From Bifidobacteriaceae bacterium (GTDB taxonomy: Bacteria; Actinomycetota; Actinomycetes; Actinomycetales; WQXJ01), in the NCBI GenBank assembly GCA_031278075.1, contig JAITLE010000253.1:1-12403 (forward strand): a stretch of 12,403 bases of DNA, in the 5' to 3' direction. The notes beneath the pieces are model-generated. The model did not search any database and was not told where the DNA came from. It saw nothing but the letters and a program-made list of their open reading frames with translations. How positions within the stretch are numbered: the stretch's first letter is position 1; the number at the start of each line of letters is the position of its first letter. Positions 1 to 7,175 of the stretch are shown one piece after another. Position numbers and translations under genes: made by a program.

Positions 1-1
1 G

Positions 2-3000
2 ACCGGCGCGACCGGCGGGGACGGCTCGGGCGGCGCCGCGGGCGACGTGGCGGTGGACTGCCCCAGCGCCCAGGTCAAGGCGTCCACGGCGCAGTGCGTG
101 GTCGCCGGCGCCGACGGCCGCTTGAGACCAGGGCAAACCGCCGTGGTGACAGTGACCGGCTATATCGCAGGCAATGTGACCGCGGGCACGCTGGTCAACC
201 AGGCCGCGGTCACCTCAGCGACCTTCGATCCGGATCAAACCAACAACCTCGACGCCGCGGTGGTCACCCCCAGCGCCCCAGTTTCCGACATACAACTGAT
301 CAAGACCGGTCCCGCCAGCGCGGTGGGCGGCCGGACCGTCGATTACACCATCACAGCCGAGAACTTCGGCCCCTCGGACGCCAGCGACGTCGAGATAGTC
401 GACGTGTTCCCGGCCGCCCTGACCGCCACCGCGGCGACCAAGGTCGCAACCGACCGGGGCACGTGCCTGATCAACGTCCCGGCGTCCACGGTGGTCTGCA
501 GCATCGCGACGCTGCCGGGTCCCAGCGTGCCGGGTGGCCCAGGCGCCAAAGCGACCATCACCATAACGGGGGCGATGGTGGACGCGTCGCGCACGGCATC
601 GTTCACCAACACCGCGACCATCACATGCGGCGGCGCGGCGTGTGTCGAAGGCCCCAGCCCCAAACCCGACACGCCGGCGGTCACCACCGGCGTGACGTCC
701 CTGGCCGATCTCGCCGTCACCAAGACGACCGCGACCAGCTACGTTCCGCAGCCTACGCAAACCGTGACGTACCACGTCCAGGTGCGCAACCTGGGCCCCT
801 CGACCGCGCTTGGGGTCCGGCTGGAAGACGAATTGCCGTCCGGGATGACGGCCACGGGGATGTCGCTGGCCGGTGGTTCCCCTGATTCCTGTGACGTGAC
901 GCAGCTGGTTTGCCAAATCGGCACGTTGCCTGTCGGCGGGTTGGCGGAGATCGAGATCACGGCTCGAGTCGGCGCGGCATGGCTGATAGAACCGGTGGTC
1001 CAAACCGCCCGAGTCACGGCGGACACCGTCGACCCGGTGGACGCGAACAACACCGCGCGATGGACGCACAGCGGGGACGCGCTAGCCGATCTGCGGATCT
1101 CGAAGACTTCAACCGGCTTGGGCGCTGGTCGCGCCGGCGACAGCTACACGCTGACGATCCAAAACTTTGGGCCGCAAGCAGCCCTCGAGCCTGAGGTGCG
1201 GGACAGCATCCCGCCGGGATTGGCGGTGGGCGCACTCCCGTCCGGGACAGGCTGGTCTTGTGGGGTCAGCGGCACGGTGACGGACGGGCACACCGTGACC
1301 TGCGGTTACGACGCCCTGAACAGTTTGGCGGTGGGTGAGGCCTGGACCATCGTGATTCCCGTCGCCTTGCCGGCTGACGCGGATCCGGGGCAGGTGTTCG
1401 TCAACACGGCCACTGTCGCGGCCGAGACCAAGGACCCGAGCGAGGCCAACAACACCGCCTCGGCGCGCGACGTGTCGGTCGCGGAAGCTGACATCGAGAT
1501 CGACTATCAGATCGGGTACGGGATCGAATACACCGGCCCTGGGCTTGACGATTGGCAGTTGGTGACGGACCCGACCGGCTATTACACCGGTCCCGGCTCG
1601 GTGCGGTTCGCGCAGATCACCGTCAGGAACAACGGGCCGGCGGAGGCCCGAGATCTGCAGGGCTTGTCCAATGTGGCGGCGCCTGCCATACCCGACTTGA
1701 ACTCGTTGCCGGCGGGCTGCGTGGCGGTGAACCAGCAGGTGGTCTGCGCTCTGAGCACAGTGGCCCTGGCGGCGTCGACGTCTTTCAGGTTTGTGGCGCC
1801 GTTCACGGTCGCGCCCTCGACATCACCCGGGTCATTCCCGGACTGCGGTTTCCAAATGGCATGCTCCCCAGGACAGACGCCGGGTGGCTGGGCGTCGGTC
1901 TCGACATCGACCGCGGAGACCGACGTGACGAACAACTATGACACCGCGGCCCTGATCGTGGGCGCGCCGCGGACCGATCTGCGCATCTCGAAGGTGGCTC
2001 TGAGCACCATTGAGAACCCGGACGACCAACATCCCGCCTATGTCGCGGGCGAGAAGTTCGGCTACAGGATCGATCTGTGGGCGCCCGCCACCTGGGATGA
2101 TGTGGAAGAACTGAACCACCTGGTGGCCGATGCGCAGGGCGTGGTGCTTGAAGACACGCTCCCGGCCGGTTTCACGGCGACCCAGGTCAACACCGGCCAG
2201 GGCACGTGCGACCCGATCGACCCGGGGAACCCGGGCGCTATCCGGTGCGAGATCGGGACGGTCACGGCGAGCACTGACGCGCGTGGCGCCCCGCACACGG
2301 TGTCGATCTATGTCTACGGAAGCATCGCGACCAGCGCGGCCGCGGAGATCACAGGCGGCGGCGGGGCCGTCAACCGGGCGACCGCGGACTCCCAGACCCG
2401 GGCTTTGGACGGTTCGCCCACATTCGTCGAGGCGACCGTCGAGACCGACGTCATCCAGCGCGCCGATTTGCAAGTCTCCAAGTTGCCCGATGCCGACCGG
2501 TCCTACGCCGGGACAAGCGTCGGTTACACGGTCACCGCGCTCAACAACGGCCCGTCGGTCGCGGTCGGCGTGGTTGTCACCGACACGCTGCCGCCCGGAC
2601 TGGCCCTGGACGAGGTGGCCTCGCCCGGCTGCGCTGTGGCCCGAGTCGAGACTCCTGTGGGGCAGCCGAGCTATCAGGTCGTCGAATGCGTCCCGGAGCT
2701 GGAGGGCTCGGCGGCGGGAGTGATCCCGGCCGGCGCATCAGCCAACCTCCGGATCGTGGCCAGCACCGACCCGCGCGATCTGCGGCCGTATTGGTGCGCG
2801 GGCCAGGATCCGGTGACCGATCCCGTCATGGAGTGCCCCGAGGTGCTGCCGCCCGCGGACCTGAGCGCGAGGCAGTTGGTCAACCTGGTCGAGGTCACAT
2901 CCGACGCGACGGACACCAAACCCGAGAACAACAGCGCTTCGGTGACCACCGAGCTGGCGACCCTGGCGGACGTCGCGGTGGCGGCGTCTGTGACCACCGA

Positions 3001-4363
3001 CACTCCGGCCGCGGGGAGCCTTGTCACCTACAACCTGAGTGGCGTCAACTTGGGGCCGTCGGTGTTCGACAACCCAGTGGTGGTGGTGACGTTGCCGCCG
3101 GGCTTCGTGGTGGTCGAAGGCGGGGTTCAGGTCGACGAGACCGTGATGACCTGCGAGGTGACCCATGTGGGCGAGGCTCTTCAAGCGGTGTACAGCGTGA
3201 CGTGTTCGGCTCTGGCCGCCACTCCGATCCGGGACTCGTTCGAGCCGGGCTACACCATTCCGGGAGGCATCACGGTGTGGATCCCGCCGGAGACGCCGGC
3301 CGGGGCGTACACCGCGACGGGCCACGCCTATTCGCGGGCGGACGTCGAATGCCCCGCGCCTGGGGCTGGGACGTGCGAGTCGAACTACGCGAACAACACG
3401 GCATCGGTCACCGTCAATGTGGTGGAGCGGGCCGACACGTCCCTGGAGAAGAGACTGGTCGCCCCGAACCCGATCCAGGCTGGCGCCGATGTGGTCTACG
3501 AGTTGACCGCCACCAACGCTGGTCCGTCCGTGGCGCAGGACGTGACCATCGCGGACACCGTGCCCGCTGGCATGACCTACGTCTCAGGCGAGGTGCTGGG
3601 TGGGGCGGCTTGCCCGTCACCGGAGCAGATCGACGAGAACAACGTGGTCAAATGCCAGGCGGGCACGATCCAACCGGGCGAGTCCAAGACAGTGCGGCTG
3701 ACCTTCCACGTGGACTGGCGTGAACGCGGCGAGTTGTGCAACACCGCGCTGGTGGGTTCCGGGGCGTTGGACCCGAACGCGGCGGACAACGCCGCCGCGG
3801 CCTGCGCCGAGACGGTCGCGATCCCGACAGATGTGGGCGTGACCGCGACGGCGGACGAGGGTGTGGTCAAGGTGGGCGGTCCGGTGGGCTACACGGTGGT
3901 GGTGGCCAACAACGGCCCGAGCCCGACTGCGGGCACAGTGGTGCTTGTCACCGTGCCTGCGGGGTTGCGGGACACGAAGGTGGTCTTGTCCGAGCACACC
4001 GGGAGCGTCGCTCCCGATCCGGTCTGTGCCCTGGATGGCGAGGCCTATAGCTGCGCCGTCGGTGATTTCTGGGTCGGCGACACGCTGACCTATCGGGTGA
4101 CTGGGACCGCGGCCGGGAATGCGGGCGCGAGCCTTGGGATCCGCGTCCATGTCAGCCACGACGACTCAGACTCGGACCCGTCCAATGACGACGCGGCCGC
4201 GTCGGTGACGCTCGAGGCGGATGACGGGAGCGGCGGCGGGTTGCCGGTCAGCGGGGCTGACATCGTTTGGGCGGTGGGCGCCGCGCTCGCGTTGCTGGCG
4301 GCTGGGACGGCGCTGCGCGGCGCGCGGCGGATCAAGAGTCCGAATCGGTCAGGGGCACTCTGA
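2..4363 (+). CDS. DUF11-repeat surface protein with LPVSG sorting signal (5' end missing)
   Basis: The frame is open to the left edge, so the true start and signal peptide lie outside; 1453 residues are visible. The protein is an array of DUF11-type beta-sandwich repeats (the 'ADLxVxK...YTxxxxNxGPSxA...DxLPxGL' pattern). Nine complete repeats begin near bases 284, 704, 1085, 1487, 1973, 2462, 2966, 3431 and 3827, after the tail of a tenth. The fourth is the most degenerate. Many repeats end in an Asn-Asn motif. All 30 cysteines fall in close pairs, suggesting disulfides outside the cell. The C-terminus has a Gly-rich stretch, LPVSG (bases 4241-4255), a hydrophobic segment and a basic RGARR tail, which is the layout of a sortase signal with Ser in place of Thr. 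Likely role: a stalk or adhesin on the cell wall. The DUF11 assignment is firm; ligand and function are unknown. Confidence 0.9.
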   Translation, partial: TGATGGDGSGGAAGDVAVDCPSAQVKASTAQCVVAGADGRLRPGQTAVVTVTGYIAGNVTAGTLVNQAAVTSATFDPDQTNNLDAAVVTPSAPVSDIQLIKTGPASAVGGRTVDYTITAENFGPSDASDVEIVDVFPAALTATAATKVATDRGTCLINVPASTVVCSIATLPGPSVPGGPGAKATITITGAMVDASRTASFTNTATITCGGAACVEGPSPKPDTPAVTTGVTSLADLAVTKTTATSYVPQPTQTVTYHVQVRNLGPSTALGVRLEDELPSGMTATGMSLAGGSPDSCDVTQLVCQIGTLPVGGLAEIEITARVGAAWLIEPVVQTARVTADTVDPVDANNTARWTHSGDALADLRISKTSTGLGAGRAGDSYTLTIQNFGPQAALEPEVRDSIPPGLAVGALPSGTGWSCGVSGTVTDGHTVTCGYDALNSLAVGEAWTIVIPVALPADADPGQVFVNTATVAAETKDPSEANNTASARDVSVAEADIEIDYQIGYGIEYTGPGLDDWQLVTDPTGYYTGPGSVRFAQITVRNNGPAEARDLQGLSNVAAPAIPDLNSLPAGCVAVNQQVVCALSTVALAASTSFRFVAPFTVAPSTSPGSFPDCGFQMACSPGQTPGGWASVSTSTAETDVTNNYDTAALIVGAPRTDLRISKVALSTIENPDDQHPAYVAGEKFGYRIDLWAPATWDDVEELNHLVADAQGVVLEDTLPAGFTATQVNTGQGTCDPIDPGNPGAIRCEIGTVTASTDARGAPHTVSIYVYGSIATSAAAEITGGGGAVNRATADSQTRALDGSPTFVEATVETDVIQRADLQVSKLPDADRSYAGTSVGYTVTALNNGPSVAVGVVVTDTLPPGLALDEVASPGCAVARVETPVGQPSYQVVECVPELEGSAAGVIPAGASANLRIVASTDPRDLRPYWCAGQDPVTDPVMECPEVLPPADLSARQLVNLVEVTSDATDTKPENNSASVTTELATLADVAVAASVTTDTPAAGSLVTYNLSGVNLGPSVFDNPVVVVTLPPGFVVVEGGVQVDETVMTCEVTHVGEALQAVYSVTCSALAATPIRDSFEPGYTIPGGITVWIPPETPAGAYTATGHAYSRADVECPAPGAGTCESNYANNTASVTVNVVERADTSLEKRLVAPNPIQAGADVVYELTATNAGPSVAQDVTIADTVPAGMTYVSGEVLGGAACPSPEQIDENNVVKCQAGTIQPGESKTVRLTFHVDWRERGELCNTALVGSGALDPNAADNAAAACAETVAIPTDVGVTATADEGVVKVGGPVGYTVVVANNGPSPTAGTVVLVTVPAGLRDTKVVLSEHTGSVAPDPVCALDGEAYSCAVGDFWVGDTLTYRVTGTAAGNAGASLGIRVHVSHDDSDSDPSNDDAAASVTLEADDGSGGGLPVSGADIVWAVGAALALLAAGTALRGARRIKSPNRSGAL

Positions 4364-4370
4364 CAAGCGA

Positions 4371-4392
4371 GCCGATCGTGTCGCGGATCGGC
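4371..4392 (+). terminator. Candidate terminator hairpin after the surface-protein gene
   Basis: A perfect 7-bp inverted repeat (GCCGATC / GATCGGC) with an 8-nt loop begins 7 nt after the stop codon of the DUF11 gene. No T-run follows, so it is not a classical intrinsic terminator; such tail-less hairpins are common at actinobacterial gene ends. It lies between this gene and the convergent tRNA gene, where a transcription stop would be expected. Confidence 0.3.
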
Positions 4393-4477
4393 ACGGTGAA
4401 CAGCGGCGGCGTCCGTGCTGATCGAGCGACCCGCCAGGCAAGTCGACACGGCCCGGATCCGAGTGTCCGGCATCGGG

Positions 4478-4550
4478 TGGGCCCCGAGGGGCTCGAACCC
4501 TCGACCCACGGATTAAAAGTCCGCTGCTCTGCCAACTGAGCTAGGGGCCC
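4478..4550 (-). tRNA. tRNA-Lys (anticodon TTT)
   Basis: The minus strand folds into a complete 73-nt cloverleaf. The acceptor stem is GGGCCCC/GGGGCCC with discriminator A, the D arm GCTC-AGTTGGCA-GAGC, the anticodon arm GCGGA-CTTTTAA-TCCGT with anticodon TTT, a 5-nt variable loop, and the T arm GAGGG-TTCGAGC-CCCTC. All stems pair apart from a terminal G-T in the anticodon stem. The 3' CCA is not encoded (CCC follows), so it must be added post-transcriptionally. It reads AAA and, by wobble, AAG lysine codons. It stands alone, facing the DUF11 gene and divergent from the gene at 4695. Confidence 0.97.
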
Positions 4551-4581
4551 AAGCCACCGCGCCGCGGCGGCCAGGCCTCCC

Positions 4582-4611
4582 ATTGTGCCAGCAGAGCGCC
4601 CGTCGGGCCAA
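4582..4611 (-). promoter_or_regulatory. Probable tRNA-Lys promoter
   Basis: On the minus strand a -35 box TTGGCC (4611-4606) and a -10 box CACAAT (4587-4582) are separated by 18 bp. Transcription would start near 4575 and give a leader of about 25 nt before the mature tRNA 5' end at 4550. The boxes resemble a housekeeping-sigma promoter. This is inferred from spacing and similarity only. Confidence 0.5.
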
Positions 4612-4694
4612 TGCGCGTGCCCCACGCGAGCGGTGTGAGATGTCGGCGGCCACGGGCGATGGGGCGTAACGGAACCGAGGAGCGTGGCGCAGCT

Positions 4695-5357
4695 ATGTGG
4701 CACCCTGGTGGGGTGAGCGAGAGGAGACGGCCGCCGTTCAGGCGGCCAGCGATGCTGGAGCCGGGCGCGGCAGACCAACTGCCCGGGGGCTTGGACCCGG
4801 CCACCCAGGTGGAGCTGGCGTACGCGACTGCCAGCGCGTTGGTCTCCCGGGCGCGGCGCCACGCCCCGTCGGACCCGGCGCTGGTTCGGCGACTGCTGAC
4901 GTTGGTGGAGACGGAAGGTGTCGAGACGCTGGCCGCGCTGTGGGCGTCGTCCGCGCCGAGTTCGCTCCCGGGTGCTCTTTGGCGCGTCTACATGCTGCGC
5001 GAGTGGGTTCGGCGCGATCCGGTGACGGTGAGCGAGCGCTACAAGCTCGGCATAGGGCGGCAACCCGTGGCGCAGGTGGTGGCGGGCGCCCAGGATCCGC
5101 CCGGTCCGGCTGAGATGCTCCAGCTCGCGGATGAGATCCTGACCGGCGTGTTCACAGGGGAACTCGATGTGGCCCTCGAGCGTGCCGCAGCGTTCGCCCG
5201 CATCCTGGTGACCGGCACTGCGCTCGACGCCGACTGGATCGACGACACCCGCCCGACCGAGGCGGCGGCCGTCACCCGGCGGGCTTCCGACCTGTTGACG
5301 AGCGCCGAAGCGCTCGAGTCGGCGGCGCGGCGCTGGCGGCGCGGGGTGCTGGATTGA
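4695..5357 (+). CDS. Conserved actinobacterial hypothetical protein upstream of mshD
   Basis: A 220-residue soluble, Ala/Leu/Arg-rich and mostly helical-looking protein with no signal peptide or membrane segment. I recognise no catalytic motif. Conserved-looking blocks include SLPGALWRVYMLREWVRRDP, then a central segment 'VVAGAQDPPGP' and 'DVALERAAAFARIL'. My impression, unchecked, is that similar proteins occur in other actinobacteria. The frame is open back to 4611, but that start would lie in the tRNA-Lys promoter. ATG 4695 has GAGGAG 12 nt upstream; GTG 4713 and ATG 4752 are alternatives. The stop overlaps the mshD start (TTGA), so the two are co-transcribed and probably translationally coupled. 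Function is unknown; the coupling hints at a link to thiol metabolism or simply shared expression. Confidence 0.75.
   Translation: MWHPGGVSERRRPPFRRPAMLEPGAADQLPGGLDPATQVELAYATASALVSRARRHAPSDPALVRRLLTLVETEGVETLAALWASSAPSSLPGALWRVYMLREWVRRDPVTVSERYKLGIGRQPVAQVVAGAQDPPGPAEMLQLADEILTGVFTGELDVALERAAAFARILVTGTALDADWIDDTRPTEAAAVTRRASDLLTSAEALESAARRWRRGVLD
4729..4747 (+). repeat. Short perfect inverted repeat near the start of the mshD operon
   Basis: GGCCGCC and GGCGGCC flank the 5-nt loop GTTCA. The repeat lies just inside the coding region if translation starts at 4695 or 4713, or in the 5' leader if it starts at ATG 4752. In the latter case the hairpin would sit between a GGAG sequence and the start codon. 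It may be chance in very GC-rich DNA. Confidence 0.35.
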
Positions 5358-6436
5358 GTTCGGCCGAGCCGGGCCGGGCCACTCGCGCCGCCGCGCTGGT
5401 CAAAGTGGTTGGCGCGCTCGACGTGGCGACCCGTGCCCAGGTGGCTGAGCTGGCGCGCCGGGTCGAGGAGTTCGACGGGGTCGAGGCGATCAGCGAAGCT
5501 CCCCGGCTCGCGCTCGCGGCCGGAGACCCAGCCCAGACACACTTCTTGGCCTGGCGTGGCGACCGGCTCGCGGGCTACGCCCAGCTCGAGGCTGCCGGTC
5601 GTGGCGCCGAGTTGGCTGTGTCCCCGGACTCGCGTCGCCTGGGCGTTGGCGCCGCTTTGGTCGGCGACCTCGCCCGCAGCGCAGTCGACCTGCGGATCTG
5701 GGCTCACGGCGACCTTCTTCCGGCGCGAGCGTGCGCGGCAGCCCTCGGCTTGGCGCCCGTCCGGGAGATGTGGGAGATGGCCGCGGGCATGAGGCCCGGG
5801 CTGAGTCCTGCCAAGCCTCCATCCGCCGCTGCGCCCGCGTCCGCCACCCCGCCCGAGTCCGCCGCTGCGCCCGCGTCCGCCACCCCGCCCGAGGCCAGCG
5901 GGACCGCGAACGAGTTCACGTTCCGGCGCTTCGACCCCGCCCGCGACCGCGCAGCCTGGGTCGGCCTGAACGCGCTCGCCTTCGCGGGCCACCCGGAGCA
6001 GGGCGCGTTGACGCTGGCGGACCTGGACCGGCGCATGGCATTGAGTTGGTTCGACAAGGACGGGTTGATAGTCGCCGAGCCGCGAGCCGCCGCTTGCGAC
6101 GACACCTCGATTTTTCCAGCGCCCGATGCCGTCCGGTCGCCTTTGGCCGGATACGTCTGGACCAAGATCGAAGCCGGCCGAGGTGAGATCTACGGCATCG
6201 GCGTCCACCCGGCGGCCCAAGGCCGCCGCCTAGGCACACGGCTCCTGGAGTTGGGGCTGCAGCACCTCGCGGGACGCGGTGTCCACAAAGCGCGGTTGTT
6301 CGTGGAAGGGGACAACGCGCCGGCCATCGCCGCTTATCGGCGCCAGGGTTTTCGTGTCATTCGGCGCGACGTGCAATATGCGTTCCCGCCGGGCGCGCTC
6401 CCGCCTATGTCGCGGCGCCGGACGCGACCAAGCTGA
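5354..6436 (+). CDS. mshD: Mycothiol synthase (tandem GNAT acetyltransferase)
   Basis: MshD transfers acetyl from acetyl-CoA to the cysteine amine of Cys-GlcN-Ins, the last step of mycothiol synthesis in the cytoplasm. The 360 residues hold two GNAT domains. The N-terminal one (about 10-150) has an acetyl-CoA loop RRLGVG. The C-terminal one (about 195-350), the catalytic half in the family, has HPEQG (213-217), WFDKDG, GEIYGIGVHPAAQGRRLG, and EGDNAPAIAAYRRQGF with a final DVQY (339-342), all close to the mycobacterial enzyme. In the second loop the first Gly of the usual QxxGxG is Arg292. The domains are joined by a Pro/Ala linker containing two identical 12-residue units, which makes it longer than the roughly 315-residue M. 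tuberculosis protein. The start is TTG 5354, overlapping the upstream stop; GTG 5405 is an alternative. The 3' end overlaps the convergent gene by 32 bp. Confidence 0.93.
   Translation: MSSAEPGRATRAAALVKVVGALDVATRAQVAELARRVEEFDGVEAISEAPRLALAAGDPAQTHFLAWRGDRLAGYAQLEAAGRGAELAVSPDSRRLGVGAALVGDLARSAVDLRIWAHGDLLPARACAAALGLAPVREMWEMAAGMRPGLSPAKPPSAAAPASATPPESAAAPASATPPEASGTANEFTFRRFDPARDRAAWVGLNALAFAGHPEQGALTLADLDRRMALSWFDKDGLIVAEPRAAACDDTSIFPAPDAVRSPLAGYVWTKIEAGRGEIYGIGVHPAAQGRRLGTRLLELGLQHLAGRGVHKARLFVEGDNAPAIAAYRRQGFRVIRRDVQYAFPPGALPPMSRRRTRPS
5822..5893 (+). repeat. Perfect 36-bp tandem duplication in mshD
   Basis: Two identical 36-bp units, 5822-5857 and 5858-5893, each encode SAAAPASATPPE in frame. 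They form the flexible linker between the two GNAT domains of MshD. Identity at every base, including third positions, points to a recent slippage or duplication event and a site where length could vary between strains. Confidence 0.95.
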
Positions 6437-7079
6437 TCCTCGTCTCGTCAGACGCCACACCGATGATGCTCACGGTCGCGCGATACGTGCCAGTCTTCGG
6501 CCTCTCCGATGTGTCCGGGCAGCCCTGCTGTGAGAGAGACGGCATCCAGCTGATCGGAATGACAGTTATCTCACCGGCTTTGAGGGTGATGGTCTCGCCT
6601 GAGTCCGTCGGCACCTTGGCCGCGCAGTCTGCTGAGTCGAAAATCCGGAGGAGGTTGGTGTCCACCCCAGAGACGACGTGCAGCACAACATTATGAGCGT
6701 TGTTGACGATGACACAGTCGGTCGACGAGGTGTTCTTCACCTTGGCCTGCAACGGGACCGGTTCGTCCGTCTGGTAGTCCGGGCCCCCGGAGGCTTTTTC
6801 GAGGTAGATGTCCGCGCCTGTGGCGAGTCCTGCCCCCCTCAACTGATCGGCGACACACGCCTGCGGGCCGGCGGGCGTCGTGGGCGGCGCGGTGACCATG
6901 GCGATGGTCGGTGTCGGTGTCCCGGCGCCTGGCCCGGCCGAGCCACCAGCCCCCGCGATCGCCTTGACGATCATCACTAGAAGCACAATCACGATGACTA
7001 GGCCGGCCAGGACGGCGGCACGGCGGCGCCAGTAGACGGCTACCGGTTCTGGGCCAACCGGATGAAGAATCTTGTCCAC
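6405..7079 (-). CDS. Membrane-anchored protein with extracytoplasmic Ig-like domain
   Basis: A 224-residue protein: short cytoplasmic N-terminus with WRRR, one membrane helix (about 21-42), a Gly/Pro/Thr linker (43-72), and an extracytoplasmic domain (about 73-220). The domain has alternating hydrophobic strands and four cysteines (75, 122, 152, 187), with motifs NTSSTDC, SGVD, DSADC, SWMPSLSQQGCP and KTGTYR. This resembles Ig-like domains of small actinobacterial membrane proteins of unknown function, possibly with two disulfides; I know the pattern from memory and cannot name a family. The start is GTG 7079, with no Shine-Dalgarno but a TAGACT -10 box six nucleotides upstream, suggesting a leaderless mRNA. 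Its last 32 bp overlap mshD tail to tail. Function is unknown. Confidence 0.8.
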   Translation of the reverse strand: MDKILHPVGPEPVAVYWRRRAAVLAGLVIVIVLLVMIVKAIAGAGGSAGPGAGTPTPTIAMVTAPPTTPAGPQACVADQLRGAGLATGADIYLEKASGGPDYQTDEPVPLQAKVKNTSSTDCVIVNNAHNVVLHVVSGVDTNLLRIFDSADCAAKVPTDSGETITLKAGEITVIPISWMPSLSQQGCPDTSERPKTGTYRATVSIIGVASDETRISLVASGAAT

Positions 7080-7085
7080 AGACTG

Positions 7086-7091
7086 AGTCTA
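7086..7091 (-). promoter_or_regulatory. -10 box of a leaderless promoter for the 7079 gene
   Basis: TAGACT on the minus strand fits the TANNNT -10 consensus and ends 6 nt before the GTG start, so transcription would begin at or next to the start codon. No -35 hexamer is obvious at 17-18 bp. No ribosome-binding site precedes the GTG, which agrees with a leaderless transcript. Confidence 0.45.
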
Positions 7092-7175
7092 TTTGGGGGG
7101 TCCGTCCAAGTCGCGTCTGCCACGCTGAAGAAGCGGCAAATCGCCAAGATTTGAGTGCTGCCACCCGGGCGCGCG

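Noticed and set aside
1832..2473. Open frames on the minus strand and in other plus frames within the DUF11 gene
   Set aside because: All are shadows of a repeat-rich, GC-biased coding region; their translations are Arg/Gly/His-rich and without motifs, while the main frame shows clear repeats throughout.
4453..4470. CCGGA/TCCGG hairpin just downstream of tRNA-Lys as a terminator
   Set aside because: The stem is only 5 bp with an 8-nt loop, contains a competing CGGATCCG palindrome, and has no T-run; too weak to call.
4611..4694. N-terminal extension of the hypothetical protein to ATG 4611
   Set aside because: The extension begins in the -35 box of the tRNA-Lys promoter, is Arg/Gly-rich without protein-like character, and lacks a ribosome-binding site; the downstream starts fit better.
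5822..5893. Tandem repeat as part of a CRISPR or minisatellite array
   Set aside because: There are only two directly abutting copies with no spacers, in frame inside mshD; it is a linker duplication.
5039..6220. A 393-codon open frame on the minus strand opposite mshD
   Set aside because: It lies across two well-supported plus-strand genes, has an Arg/Gly-rich low-complexity translation, and includes the antisense of the tandem repeat.
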